From Desulfobacteraceae bacterium (GTDB lineage Bacteria; Desulfobacterota; DSM-4660; Desulfatiglandales; Desulfatiglandaceae): 9,963 nucleotides of DNA. Under the pieces are notes generated by a model. The model was not told the DNA's origin. It was given only the letters and a program-made list of their open reading frames with translations, and did no database searches. Location of the stretch: positions 191,571 to 201,533 of the forward strand of contig CP070700.1 of NCBI GenBank assembly GCA_020349865.1, given 5' to 3'. The position numbers and the translations under genes are program-made. Of this stretch, positions 1 to 6,787 are shown in pieces (within the stretch, counting starts at the first letter, position 1; every line of letters begins with the position of its first letter).

Positions 1-1033
1 CCAAATAGTTTTTCAGTGCCCTGAAAAGACAGATGTATGCAAGACAGTTTAATAACTTCCAGCCAACAGGCGGATCTATTTTCTCCAGCTTGAAATCCGC
101 CATCCTGTAACCTACGGGTAAAAAAATCTTATAAAATAGCCTTTTTATCCACCCCGCATCTTGGATTTTCACCTGGATATCAGAACACATCTTTTCCCAA
201 ATCCGAGGAGGTGCCAGCATGATATGGGGGCCGATTTCCCTGATATTCTCCTGTACTGTTTCCACTTTTTCGGGAAAATTGACCGTAAACGCCTTGTACA
301 ACGACCAGTAAACACCGAATTCCTGCTCGCCAATCCAGGGAAGTGGCAGAAACGAGACATATTCGAAGTCATCCGCTGCTGAATCCACTGTGTCCTGGGC
401 CTTGGCCACGCTGAACATGTTCTTGTGGGTGATCATGCTTCCCTTTGGAAGGCCTGTGGTACCCGAAGTGTAATTGATCATGCCCACATCATCAGGAGAG
501 ACTTTTTCGATCATCTCCTCAAAAATATGGGTCTCCCTTTCCGCCAGTTCACGGCCCAGCTTCTGAATGTCTTTGAAAAACGCAAGAATAGGGTCTTCAT
601 AATGCCGCATACCTTTCGGATCATCCACTATGACTTTTGATACAGCGGGACATTTCTCCTTGATGTCCAGCATCTTATCTGCCTGTTCCTGATCGCCGGC
701 AACCACAAAAACGGAATCAGAATGATTGATAATATACTCCACCTGGTCCGGATGGCTGTCCGGATAGATCCCCACAATGGCACCGCCAAGGCATTGGACA
801 GCCAATTCAGCGTAAAGACCCTCCGGCCGGTTATCACCAATGTAGGAGAGCTTGTCATCACGCTTGAAACCGAGCTGGTGGAGACCCAGGGCAAAATCCC
901 TTACGTTCTCATAATAGCCCCTCCAGGTGACGGATTGCCAGATACCGAATTCCTTCTCCCGGATGGCCACCCTTTTGTCGCTAAGCTTGAGGGCATTTCT
1001 TCTTAGCAGTGCTGGAAGTGTCAAAATGTCCAT
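1..1033 (-). CDS. AMP-forming acyl-CoA ligase (long-chain type), N-terminal 344 residues, cut by window edge
   Basis: This gene should make an acyl-CoA ligase that activates a carboxylic acid with ATP to an acyl-adenylate and then to the CoA thioester in the cytoplasm. The ANL-superfamily P-loop reads YTSGTTGLPKG at residues 188-198, followed by a THKN segment. FLPLPWIGEQ at 228-237 and APPRIWEKM at 274-282 match the long-chain acyl-CoA synthetase (FAA1/FadD15-like) branch, whose members usually have about 600-650 residues. Roughly half is therefore present, and the later adenylation motifs and catalytic lysine lie outside the window. The ATG at 1033 is the first start after an in-frame stop at 1043-1045. 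GGGGTAAG upstream may serve as the ribosome binding site. The gene lies 286 bp downstream of the livK-type gene on the same strand, which suggests it activates the imported substrate. The substrate cannot be read from this half. Confidence 0.9.
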   Translation of the reverse strand, partial: MDILTLPALLRRNALKLSDKRVAIREKEFGIWQSVTWRGYYENVRDFALGLHQLGFKRDDKLSYIGDNRPEGLYAELAVQCLGGAIVGIYPDSHPDQVEYIINHSDSVFVVAGDQEQADKMLDIKEKCPAVSKVIVDDPKGMRHYEDPILAFFKDIQKLGRELAERETHIFEEMIEKVSPDDVGMINYTSGTTGLPKGSMITHKNMFSVAKAQDTVDSAADDFEYVSFLPLPWIGEQEFGVYWSLYKAFTVNFPEKVETVQENIREIGPHIMLAPPRIWEKMCSDIQVKIQDAGWIKRLFYKIFLPVGYRMADFKLEKIDPPVGWKLLNCLAYICLFRALKNYL

Positions 1034-1319
1034 GATAAAAACTTACCCCAACCCCACTTTAAATATTGTTGGCCTAAGGCCAAATCCATGACACTCGCGA
1101 ACCATAAAACCCCCCATCCCCCCTTTAGTAAAGGGGGGCGAGGGGGACTGCATTGGTCCTAAACACCCCCTCCCTGAGGCGCAGGCTCTACCTTCTCTCC
1201 GAGCTGTAGATCCTACGAGCCGGAAGCCAACCTGTTGGCCATACAGGCTGGAATCGGGGCCGGAAACCATTAAGCGGAAGGGAATGAGCAGGGTAATATA
1301 TTGTTATGCATAAAAAAAG
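1034..1319. other. 286-bp intergenic stretch rich in palindromes, no convincing gene
   Basis: This gap separates the livK-type gene from the acyl-CoA ligase. It contains a perfect 7-bp palindrome (TTGGCCT-A-AGGCCAA, 1069-1083), a G/C-run hairpin at 1110-1146, and smaller inverted repeats near 1200-1250 such as CCTGT/ACAGG. Just after the livK stop the minus strand has a run of seven T, but I see no stem in front of it. A 75-codon open frame on the minus strand (1043-1270) reads through the palindromes, has repeat-like composition and no clear ribosome binding site. I read it as non-coding. The stretch looks like dispersed repeat sequence rather than a lost gene. Confidence 0.6.
1110..1146 (-). 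terminator. G/C-run stem-loop, possible terminator or attenuator between livK and ligase
   Basis: Six C plus TTT (1118-1126) pair with AAA plus six G (1130-1138) around a three-base loop, giving a 9-bp perfect stem. An outer pairing of the C run at 1110-1115 with the G run at 1142-1146 extends it across a small internal loop. Read on the minus strand, the stem is followed by TTTTATGG, a short U tract, so it could weaken transcription from livK into the ligase. Similar C-run/G-run hairpins are common dispersed repeats in many bacterial genomes, so a repeat origin is equally possible. Confidence 0.45.
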
Positions 1320-2492
1320 TTAATCCAAGGAAATCCAATCCGAAACAGGGTCAAATTTCAAGGTCTTTGAATTACCGCGAACAACTCTCCCCACAGGTAT
1401 GCTGTTGTTCTTGATGGTCACTGGAGGCATGAGCCCTCCCACATCAAAATCTTTGATGGATTGAAGTGCCTTGACCAGACTGTCTCCGCTAATGGAACCT
1501 GCCTTATCAGCTCGCCTGAGAGCTTCAACAAAAAGCGTGGTACCCATAAAGACTTGCATGTAGGCCTGGGAACGATAATCGGCAAACTTTGGGCGATGCT
1601 TTTCGGTCCATGCCCTGATCTTTTGGATCATGGGGAACTCGTCCTGGTAGTAGTAGGAATAAGCTGTCACACCCATGTATTCGTTAGCCAGCGGGCCTAA
1701 CGGGTCTAACAGGTGCTTCTCCGTCGACCAGAACGTGCCCATGAATTTGCACTTAAGTCCATAGTCCTTTGATTGTTTGATTACTGTCTGAATAGGGGTG
1801 GCAACAAATCCATGAAAGATGCAGTAATCAACCTTTTTCCGTTTCATATCCAGTATCTGGGTAGTGATGTCTACCCCCCCCACCTTAGAAATCTCTTCAG
1901 CCACCAGGTTCAGGCCCAGGTTTTTGCACATCTCCCTACCACCAGGTATTGGTTCCCGTCCAAATTCGGTGTCACTATAGAAAAATGCAATATTGGCACC
2001 CGGTTTTTCCTTGGCGATGTACTTCAGAAGCACTCCAAACTGCTCATTATAGGTTGGCATGGGAATAAACATATACGGGTTTTCTTTAGGACTGGCCGCT
2101 ATTTGAGCACAGGTATAGGCAGAGTAAAGGACCTTATAACGGTCGTTAATCTCTGGAGCCAGGGCCTTGGTCATCCCTGTGCTTTGTGCCCACATGCAAT
2201 GGGGTTTATACTGGGCATACAGACGCTTAAATGCGGCGATTCCCACGTCATTTTTGTATTCACCGTCCGCCCAGTAATAGTCAATTTTTTTTCCATTAAC
2301 GCCACCCTCCTCATTTGCCATGTTGATAGCGTCTTCCATGGCATCAGCGCCATGGATCCCGGCAAAGGCGAAACGACCTGTGAAGGGGTGCACCGCACAG
2401 ATCGTAGGATTTTGCTCAGCCATGGCTTTACTGAAACCGAACAATCCAATGCATAAAGCTAAACTGAGAACAACTATAACTGTCTTTTTCAT
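1320..2492 (-). CDS. livK: Periplasmic substrate-binding protein of a Liv-type (HAAT) ABC transporter
   Basis: This is a 390-residue type-1 periplasmic binding protein of the branched-chain amino acid/hydrophobic amino acid transporter family. It would capture the ligand outside the membrane and hand it to the LivH/LivM permease pair. A signal peptide is clear: MKK, a hydrophobic core, then KAMA before EQNPT, giving a likely cleavage after about residue 26. The mature protein starts with the family's typical first strand (ICAVHPFTGRFA...) and continues with GADAMEDAINMANEEGGVNGK. Later segments include AFFYSDTEFGRE and VDYCIFHGF. I chose the ATG at 2492 because AAGGGGG lies 8 bases upstream and the signal peptide begins there. 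An in-frame GTG at 2549 would add 19 hydrophilic residues. The gene is 73 bp after livM. The ligand may be a branched-chain amino acid, but the neighbouring acyl-CoA enzymes make a short or aromatic carboxylate possible. Confidence 0.93.
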   Translation of the reverse strand: MKKTVIVVLSLALCIGLFGFSKAMAEQNPTICAVHPFTGRFAFAGIHGADAMEDAINMANEEGGVNGKKIDYYWADGEYKNDVGIAAFKRLYAQYKPHCMWAQSTGMTKALAPEINDRYKVLYSAYTCAQIAASPKENPYMFIPMPTYNEQFGVLLKYIAKEKPGANIAFFYSDTEFGREPIPGGREMCKNLGLNLVAEEISKVGGVDITTQILDMKRKKVDYCIFHGFVATPIQTVIKQSKDYGLKCKFMGTFWSTEKHLLDPLGPLANEYMGVTAYSYYYQDEFPMIQKIRAWTEKHRPKFADYRSQAYMQVFMGTTLFVEALRRADKAGSISGDSLVKALQSIKDFDVGGLMPPVTIKNNSIPVGRVVRGNSKTLKFDPVSDWISLD

Positions 2493-2548
2493 TATGATTT
2501 CCCCCTTTTTATTTGATGGTTGTCTGTTCTTGAAAAGACCTGTATTCA

Positions 2549-2556
2549 CCTCCTTT
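2549..2556 (-). promoter_or_regulatory. Strong Shine-Dalgarno-like sequence without a start codon at normal spacing
   Basis: On the minus strand AAAGGAGG sits 10 bases after the livM stop. No ATG, GTG or TTG lies 5-10 bases downstream, and the only overlapping GTG (2549) shares its first G with the motif. The likely livK start is 57 bases further on and has its own weaker site. This could be a ribosome standby site or the relic of a lost start. Confidence 0.4.
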
Positions 2557-2565
2557 CACTTTTTA

Positions 2566-3609
2566 TTAATACGAAAAAGGCCAGAGCCTGAAAAAATTCT
2601 TGATCCTGTTCCAGATCTCTGCAAGACCGTGGGGCTCAAAAATAAGGAAGAGCACGATCAAAAGTCCAAAAATTACTTCTTTCATGGGAACAAAAATCTC
2701 TTCATACCCTGGTGCGTTTACTTTTACAATTTCAGACAGATAATTCAGAAGCTCTGGGGTCAGGGTTATGAACACGGCCCCAAAAATGGAGCCCAGGACG
2801 CTCCCCAGTCCACCCACAATAATCATGGCCAGGTATTGTATACTCAGGATGAAGGGGAAATGGTCAGGGGTTACCACCTTTAGAAAGGTAACCCACAAGG
2901 CCCCGGCCACGCCCGCATAAAATGAGCTTATAGCAAATGCGCTCAGTTTGTATCGGAACAGATTGATACCTATTATTTCGGCCGAAAGATCCCTGTCCCG
3001 GATCGCCACAAATGCCCTGCCCATGCGGGAACGTACCAGATTCCGTGCATAACCGACACCAAGCATCACAAAAAAAAGGGTTATCCAATAAAAATCCTTT
3101 TCCGTAATAAATTCAAGGCTGCCTATCCTGGGAGGCGGGATATTAATTCCAGTGATGCCCTTGGTCATGGATTCCCAGTGGATGAAGATAAATTCAAAGA
3201 TAAACTGGGCCGCAAGCGTGGCTATACAAAGATAAAGTCCCTTTACCCGCAAGGAGGGTATGCCTATTATGATGCCGGCTACTGCCGCCACCAGACCGGC
3301 AAAAGGGATAGACAACCAGAAAGAGAACCCCAAACGGGTGACGAGGATTGCCGAGGTGTACGCTCCTACGCCAATAAAGGCGGCATGTCCAAGAGAAATC
3401 TGGCCGGTAAATCCTGTCAAGAGATTCAGCCCAACGGCCCCTATCACTGCAAATCCAATCATATTTGCCACATAAAGCATATACGCATTGGCCGCAAAGG
3501 GGAAAAATAAAAGGAAAATTAAGAACAGGCCAAGCCAAACCTTTACAAAAAGGGACTTAAAGATTTCTTCGTCTTTTATATAGGTCTCTTTAAAATCTCC
3601 ACATCGCAT
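2566..3609 (-). CDS. livM: Liv-type ABC transporter permease, LivM subunit
   Basis: This is a 347-residue inner-membrane permease of the branched-chain amino acid ABC transporter family. It pairs with LivH to form the channel. Multiple hydrophobic segments begin around residue 22. The LivM signature GLNLLTGFTGQISLGHAAF lies at residues 60-78. The cytoplasmic coupling loop that contacts the ATPase, with RAFVAIRDRDLSAEIIGINLFRYK, lies at 198-221, and GGLGSVLGSIFGA at 266-278. Length is normal for the family. The hydrophilic N-terminus of about 20 residues is slightly longer than in short LivM forms. The ATG at 3609 has only a weak upstream site (AGGACC). Upstream lies a 296-bp inserted element, without which livH and livM would be about 51 bp apart. 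The gene precedes livK on the same strand. Confidence 0.95.
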   Translation of the reverse strand: MRCGDFKETYIKDEEIFKSLFVKVWLGLFLIFLLFFPFAANAYMLYVANMIGFAVIGAVGLNLLTGFTGQISLGHAAFIGVGAYTSAILVTRLGFSFWLSIPFAGLVAAVAGIIIGIPSLRVKGLYLCIATLAAQFIFEFIFIHWESMTKGITGINIPPPRIGSLEFITEKDFYWITLFFVMLGVGYARNLVRSRMGRAFVAIRDRDLSAEIIGINLFRYKLSAFAISSFYAGVAGALWVTFLKVVTPDHFPFILSIQYLAMIIVGGLGSVLGSIFGAVFITLTPELLNYLSEIVKVNAPGYEEIFVPMKEVIFGLLIVLFLIFEPHGLAEIWNRIKNFFRLWPFSY

Positions 3610-3644
3610 GGTCTGGTCCTATTTCATTCAACAATCAGCAATTA

Positions 3645-3652
3645 AAAAATCC
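3645..3652. repeat. Target site duplication, left copy (AAAAATCC)
   Basis: This is an exact 8-bp match to 3949-3956, directly abutting the GTAA terminus of the 296-bp element. Part of it is an A run, but the ATCC end makes chance identity unlikely given its exact placement. Confidence 0.8.
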
Positions 3653-3948
3653 GTAACACTTTAGTGCTTCGAAATAAGGCTGTAAGGGCCATGGGGGTCT
3701 CTTTTCAAAAGTCGCATCACAAATTCTGTTGAGCTAGTCGAACGCCCCCAGACCCGCAAATATAAGGCCAACGCACAGGCAGTAAGGACCAACGTCACGA
3801 TGAAGTGGCTCTTGTGGGGCTGTCCCTGGATGAATTTCAAGTGCACACTGCCGTTACATATAATGAGGCAGGCATATGCGGCTTTTGAAAAGAGACCCCC
3901 ATGGCCCTGCAATTTGCTGATGGTTCCTTCAAAGCGCTAAACTGTTAC
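3653..3948. mobile_element. 296-bp miniature inverted-repeat element (MITE), IS66-type ends, between livH and livM
   Basis: The left end reads GTAACACTTTAGTGCTTCGA and the right end, on the opposite strand, reads GTAACAGTTTAGCGCTTTGA, so the terminal repeats match at 17 of 20 positions. The element is flanked by exact copies of AAAAATCC at 3645-3652 and 3949-3956, an 8-bp target duplication. Inside are two 32-bp inverted arms (3686-3717 and 3876-3907) with one mismatch, around a 158-bp core. GTAA termini with 8-bp duplications are characteristic of the IS66 family, so I infer a non-autonomous IS66-related element. An 83-codon frame on the minus strand (3661-3912) covers both arms and has no known domain. 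I do not call it a gene. The insertion lies 8 bp after the livH stop and damages neither reading frame. Confidence 0.85.
3686..3907. repeat. Pair of 32-bp internal inverted arms of the MITE
   Basis: Positions 3686-3717 and 3876-3907 are inverted copies with a single mismatch at 3712 (T where C is expected). Both contain CCATGGGGGTCTCTTTTC or its complement. They are far better conserved than the outer terminal repeats, and in a transcript across livH-livM they would fold into a long stem with a 158-base loop. Confidence 0.85.
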
Positions 3949-3956
3949 AAAAATCC
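3949..3956. repeat. Target site duplication, right copy (AAAAATCC)
   Basis: This directly abuts the TTAC terminus of the 296-bp element and is identical to 3645-3652. Removing the element plus one copy restores a livH-livM spacer of about 51 bp. Confidence 0.8.
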
Positions 3957-3964
3957 AAAATCGT

Positions 3965-4849
3965 TTAAACCCTCTCAATTATCTCTTTACCAAAAAGCCC
4001 GTAGGGCCGAATCATGATGATTAACACCAATATCAGGAAAGGAGCAACATCCTTGGCGCCTCCCCCTATGAGCGGATCGATGTAAAGCCCGGTCAGGTTT
4101 TCCAAAATTCCGATTATAAAACCTCCCAGTATAGCCCCTCCGATGCTGTCCAGGCCGCCCAGGATGATAACGGCCAGCACCTTCAGGCCAATGTCTCCCA
4201 TATAAACGCTTATGCCGGTTATATTCCCTATAACAATTCCTCCGATGACAGAGGCCATGGCACCGAAACACCACGCCAGGGCAAAGACCCACCTCACACT
4301 GATACCCATAGAAAGCGCTGCTTGCTGGTCATTGGCCGTGGCCCGCATGGCAACACCTGTCCGGGAAAACTTGAATATCAGGAGAAAAATGATCGTACCG
4401 ATAATGGCGAATACAAACCCCCACCAAAGACCGGATGGTACCACTGCAAACTTCAGATTAAGGGGTTTCGGGGGAAAGATCTGGGGAAAATTGCGGAAAC
4501 TCGGCGTCCATATCATATACATGACACCTTTGAGAATAACGCCCAATCCAATGGTCACCATTATGACCGAGATAATAGGCTCCCCAATAAGCGGTCTTAA
4601 AATAAGGCGTTCGACAATGATACCAAGAACAACGGCGGAAACGAGGGTCAGGGCTAAGGCCAGATAAAATGGCGCCTTGATCTGGGTTAAGACGGTGAAG
4701 CAAACAAAAGCTCCGAGAGTCATGAACTCTCCCATAGCCAGATTAAGGACGCTGGTAGCCTTGTATATAAGGACAAAACCGAGGGCTATAAGCCCATAAA
4801 GTCCGCCTGTGGCAATGCCGGTGACAATAATTTGAAGCAGGATATCCAT
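3965..4849 (-). CDS. livH: Liv-type ABC transporter permease, LivH subunit
   Basis: This is a 294-residue inner-membrane permease, of normal length for LivH. It forms the substrate channel with LivM and is driven by LivG/LivF ATPases that are not in this window. The N-terminus GIATGGLYGLIALGFVLIYKATSVLNLAMGEF (residues 11-42) is the classic LivH opening. The coupling loop around RATANDQQAALSMGI lies at 169-183. The segment GGLDSIGGAILGGFIIGILE at 231-250 and the ending RPYGLFGKE (281-289) also match the family. The start at 4849 has GAGGA upstream. The gene begins 35 bp after the acyl-CoA dehydrogenase, consistent with one operon. A MITE lies just beyond its stop, which may affect how livM and livK are expressed relative to livH. 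Confidence 0.95.
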   Translation of the reverse strand: MDILLQIIVTGIATGGLYGLIALGFVLIYKATSVLNLAMGEFMTLGAFVCFTVLTQIKAPFYLALALTLVSAVVLGIIVERLILRPLIGEPIISVIMVTIGLGVILKGVMYMIWTPSFRNFPQIFPPKPLNLKFAVVPSGLWWGFVFAIIGTIIFLLIFKFSRTGVAMRATANDQQAALSMGISVRWVFALAWCFGAMASVIGGIVIGNITGISVYMGDIGLKVLAVIILGGLDSIGGAILGGFIIGILENLTGLYIDPLIGGGAKDVAPFLILVLIIMIRPYGLFGKEIIERV

Positions 4850-4884
4850 AGAGGTTCCTCATCTTCAGGTTTTTTTCAGTTGAA

Positions 4885-6042
4885 TTAGAGTGTGCTGGCT
4901 ATCACAACCTTCTGGATCTGGCTGGTACCCTCGTATATCTGTGTTATCTTGGCGTCCCTCATCATTCTTTCAACCGGGTATTCTTTCACATACCCGTAAC
5001 CTCCAAGCAGTTGAACTGCATCTGTCGTCACTTTCATTGCCGTTTCAGCAGCACAGAGTTTGGCCATGGCCGAATAACGTACCATCTCCTTTGAGAGTTT
5101 ATCCAGGTTTCTTGGTATCTTTTCAAACATGGAAGCAGCTTTGTAGGTTAGCTGCCTGGCCGCTTCCACCTGGGTTGTCATGTCAGCCATCATCCACTGG
5201 AGCCCTTGAAATGAAAAGATGGGTTTGCCGAATTGTGTCCTCTCCTTAGTATAAGCAATAGCGTAGTCGAGGGCACCCTGGCCAATACCAACTGCCTGGG
5301 CGGCAACCGGGATCCGGGTTAGATCCAGTGTTTTCATTATAATGGAAAACCCTGCTCCCTCGGTGGCCAAAATATTTGAGGCCGGTATCTTGGCATCTTC
5401 CAGTATGATTTCCACAGTAGAAGAACCACGAATACCAAGTTTGTTTTCATGTTTGCCTATACTCAGACCGGGTGTGCCCTTTTCAACGATAAACATACCG
5501 ATTCCCTTATGGGCCGGGCCGGAGGTCTCTGTTTTTGCGGCAATACAGATCACATCAGCCACATCAGCATGGGAAATGAAGGTTTTGCTGCCGGTAAGTA
5601 CATACTGATCGCCATTTTTGGCAGCCTTTGTTTTGAGTCCCGAAACATCAGAACCTGCATTTGGCTCGGTCAGACCAAAGGCCACCAATTTTTCACCCGT
5701 AGCCAGCTTTGGCAGATATTTCTCCTTCTGCTCTTCATTTCCAGCAAGAAATATGGGGGTGCTTCCCAGTTCATGCACGAGCAGGATTACTGAGCTGGAG
5801 GCACAAACCTTGGCAATCTCCTCTATAATCAAACAGAGGGACAGGAGCCCCATCTCGGAGCCGCCGTAGTTTTCGGGGAAATCGGCCCCGAAGAGGCCGT
5901 TTTCACGGAAGATCTCTGCAGAATCCCACGAAAATTCCCCCTTCTCATCACGCTCTTCGGCACCCGGCGCAATCTGCTCTTTTGCCAAACGAGAAATGGT
6001 ATCTTTTAACATGACCTGCTCTTCTGTAAGATCGTATGACAT
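4885..6042 (-). CDS. Acyl-CoA dehydrogenase (short/branched-chain type), FAD enzyme
   Basis: This 385-residue flavoenzyme oxidises an acyl-CoA to the 2,3-enoyl-CoA and passes electrons to an electron-transfer flavoprotein in the cytoplasm. The length is typical of butyryl/isovaleryl/glutaryl-type dehydrogenases. Visible motifs are the flavin and substrate segment FGLTEPNAGSD (122-132), TGSKTFISHADVAD (150-163), KERTQFGKPI (266-275), and LGGYGYVKEYPVERMMRDAK (346-365). The catalytic base is Glu371 in IYEGTSQIQK, at the position used by short- and medium-chain enzymes. The TFISHA stretch replaces the more usual W-ITNA/G pattern, which may reflect substrate preference. A strong GGAGGAG site lies 7 bases before the ATG. 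It is the first gene of the operon with livH, livM, livK and the ligase, suggesting it acts on the CoA ester of the imported acid. The exact substrate is not determined. Confidence 0.95.
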   Translation of the reverse strand: MSYDLTEEQVMLKDTISRLAKEQIAPGAEERDEKGEFSWDSAEIFRENGLFGADFPENYGGSEMGLLSLCLIIEEIAKVCASSSVILLVHELGSTPIFLAGNEEQKEKYLPKLATGEKLVAFGLTEPNAGSDVSGLKTKAAKNGDQYVLTGSKTFISHADVADVICIAAKTETSGPAHKGIGMFIVEKGTPGLSIGKHENKLGIRGSSTVEIILEDAKIPASNILATEGAGFSIIMKTLDLTRIPVAAQAVGIGQGALDYAIAYTKERTQFGKPIFSFQGLQWMMADMTTQVEAARQLTYKAASMFEKIPRNLDKLSKEMVRYSAMAKLCAAETAMKVTTDAVQLLGGYGYVKEYPVERMMRDAKITQIYEGTSQIQKVVIASTL

Positions 6043-6049
6043 TTTTTTT

Positions 6050-6056
6050 CTCCTCC
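6050..6056 (-). promoter_or_regulatory. Ribosome binding site of the acyl-CoA dehydrogenase
   Basis: GGAGGAG on the minus strand, separated from the ATG at 6042 by seven bases that are all A on that strand. It is the strongest translation signal in the left-hand operon and fixes the start of its first gene. Confidence 0.8.
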
Positions 6057-6300
6057 GGATTAATCAAATGGTAAAGTTACATTGTGATCTTATATAATCC
6101 CATCGCAGAAGCACGGGGGATTGGAAAAAGGAAAGTCCTATGCTGTCTCGTCCAGCTCAGCCTCAAATCGAAGATTTGAATATGGATGATATTCTATTGC
6201 TTGCCCGTCACGAGCCGGTACGGCCCGGCGAGGCGAGGTTATGTTAGATACCTGATGGTCGATGCTAGATACAAAACTAGGGATTCCTTACACCAAGTTG

Positions 6301-6422
6301 CATTGCGAGCCCGCTATGAGCCTTTCGGTCCCGAACTCAAGGCCGTACTGCTCGGCCGAGTCGAAGCGCAAAGGCATGGCAATCTATCATATTGAAATTA
6401 CTTCACATCTGTTCGCAATGAC
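6301..6422. repeat. Degenerate REP-like dispersed inverted repeat
   Basis: The stretch opens with CATTGCGAGC and closes with GTTCGCAATG followed by AC, whose complement CATTGCGAAC matches the opening at 9 of 10 positions. Near the right end GGCAATCT is followed by AAATTACTTC, a decayed form of the GCAATCT...AGATTGCTTC pairing. This is the layout of a widespread bacterial intergenic repeat with CATTGCGAG ends, here decayed and interrupted by unrelated sequence. Confidence 0.45.
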
Positions 6423-6503
6423 CTTTATAAATAATTGCCTTTTGAATGCAACTTGTATTATTTTGTCCAGTATCACATGTTAAGTGACAAAAATCATGGG
6501 ACT

Positions 6504-6532
6504 TTATCAAAACTTAACACAAATGTTATAAT
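6504..6532 (+). promoter_or_regulatory. Promoter-like motif on the plus strand
   Basis: A perfect TATAAT (6527-6532) lies 17 bases after TTATCA (6504-6509, four of six matches to the -35 consensus). It points away from the operon, toward a 70-codon frame starting at 6541 that lacks a ribosome binding site. In A+T-rich sequence this may be chance. Confidence 0.25.
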
Positions 6533-6787
6533 TTTGATCTATGAAGGCGGTTAGTGACACACATATGGGTATATTTTCAGCGGGAAAATTTGTCAGCAGA
6601 CTAAAAGATTATCAAAAAAATGTCAAACAAGAGATCTTACCCCATTACTGTTTTCCTTTAAATGGGGATTTTGTAACAGTGAGTGGTTTGGAAATAGTGC
6701 AAAAATTGGCGGTCATGCATTCAAGCCGGTTCATCCTGACCATTGCACCATGATTAGCACAATCAACCAGCAGGGTTGCATAATTTA

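Larger units (their letters stand above)
6043..6787. other. 745-bp region without a convincing gene; operon leader and repeat remnants
   Basis: This separates the decarboxylase-like gene from the catabolic operon, so the operon promoter should lie here. The minus strand has TATATAAG-like sequence around 6080-6095 but no clear -35 box. A 7-bp palindrome TCAAATC-GAA-GATTTGA lies at 6163-6179 and a 10-bp palindrome CTCGGCCGAG near 6353-6362. A degenerate REP-like repeat covers about 6301-6422. A plus-strand open frame at 6541-6753 (70 codons) has no ribosome binding site and no recognisable domain. CCCCATT/AATGGGG around 6640-6670 can form a 7-bp stem. The part beyond about 6400 is clearly richer in A+T than the neighbouring genes. 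I see no tRNA or structured RNA. Confidence 0.6.

Noticed and set aside
1043..1270. 75-codon minus-strand frame containing GQQVGFRLV, reminiscent of the tail of formylglycine-generating-enzyme-like proteins
   Set aside because: Only about nine residues match the idea, the rest reads through palindromes and G/C runs, and there is no upstream domain or ribosome binding site.
1773..2456. Long plus-strand open frame (227 codons) opposite livK
   Set aside because: It is antisense to a clear livK-type gene with signal peptide and family motifs; the frame has no domain of its own.
2493..2549. Longer N-terminus for LivK from GTG at 2549
   Set aside because: It would put 19 hydrophilic residues before the signal peptide, and the GTG overlaps the Shine-Dalgarno motif that would have to serve it.
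3661..3912. 83-codon minus-strand frame inside the 296-bp element with one hydrophobic stretch
   Set aside because: It spans both inverted arms of the MITE, has no recognisable domain or ribosome binding site, and is best explained as an open frame through repeat sequence.
6673..6695. GTAACAGTGAGTGGTTTGGAA as another MITE end
   Set aside because: Only the first eight bases match the family well, no partner end or flanking octamer duplication was found nearby.
6541..6753. 70-codon plus-strand frame, considered as a small gene or transposase fragment
   Set aside because: No family recognised, no ribosome binding site, A+T-rich context. Kept only as a note in the intergenic entry.
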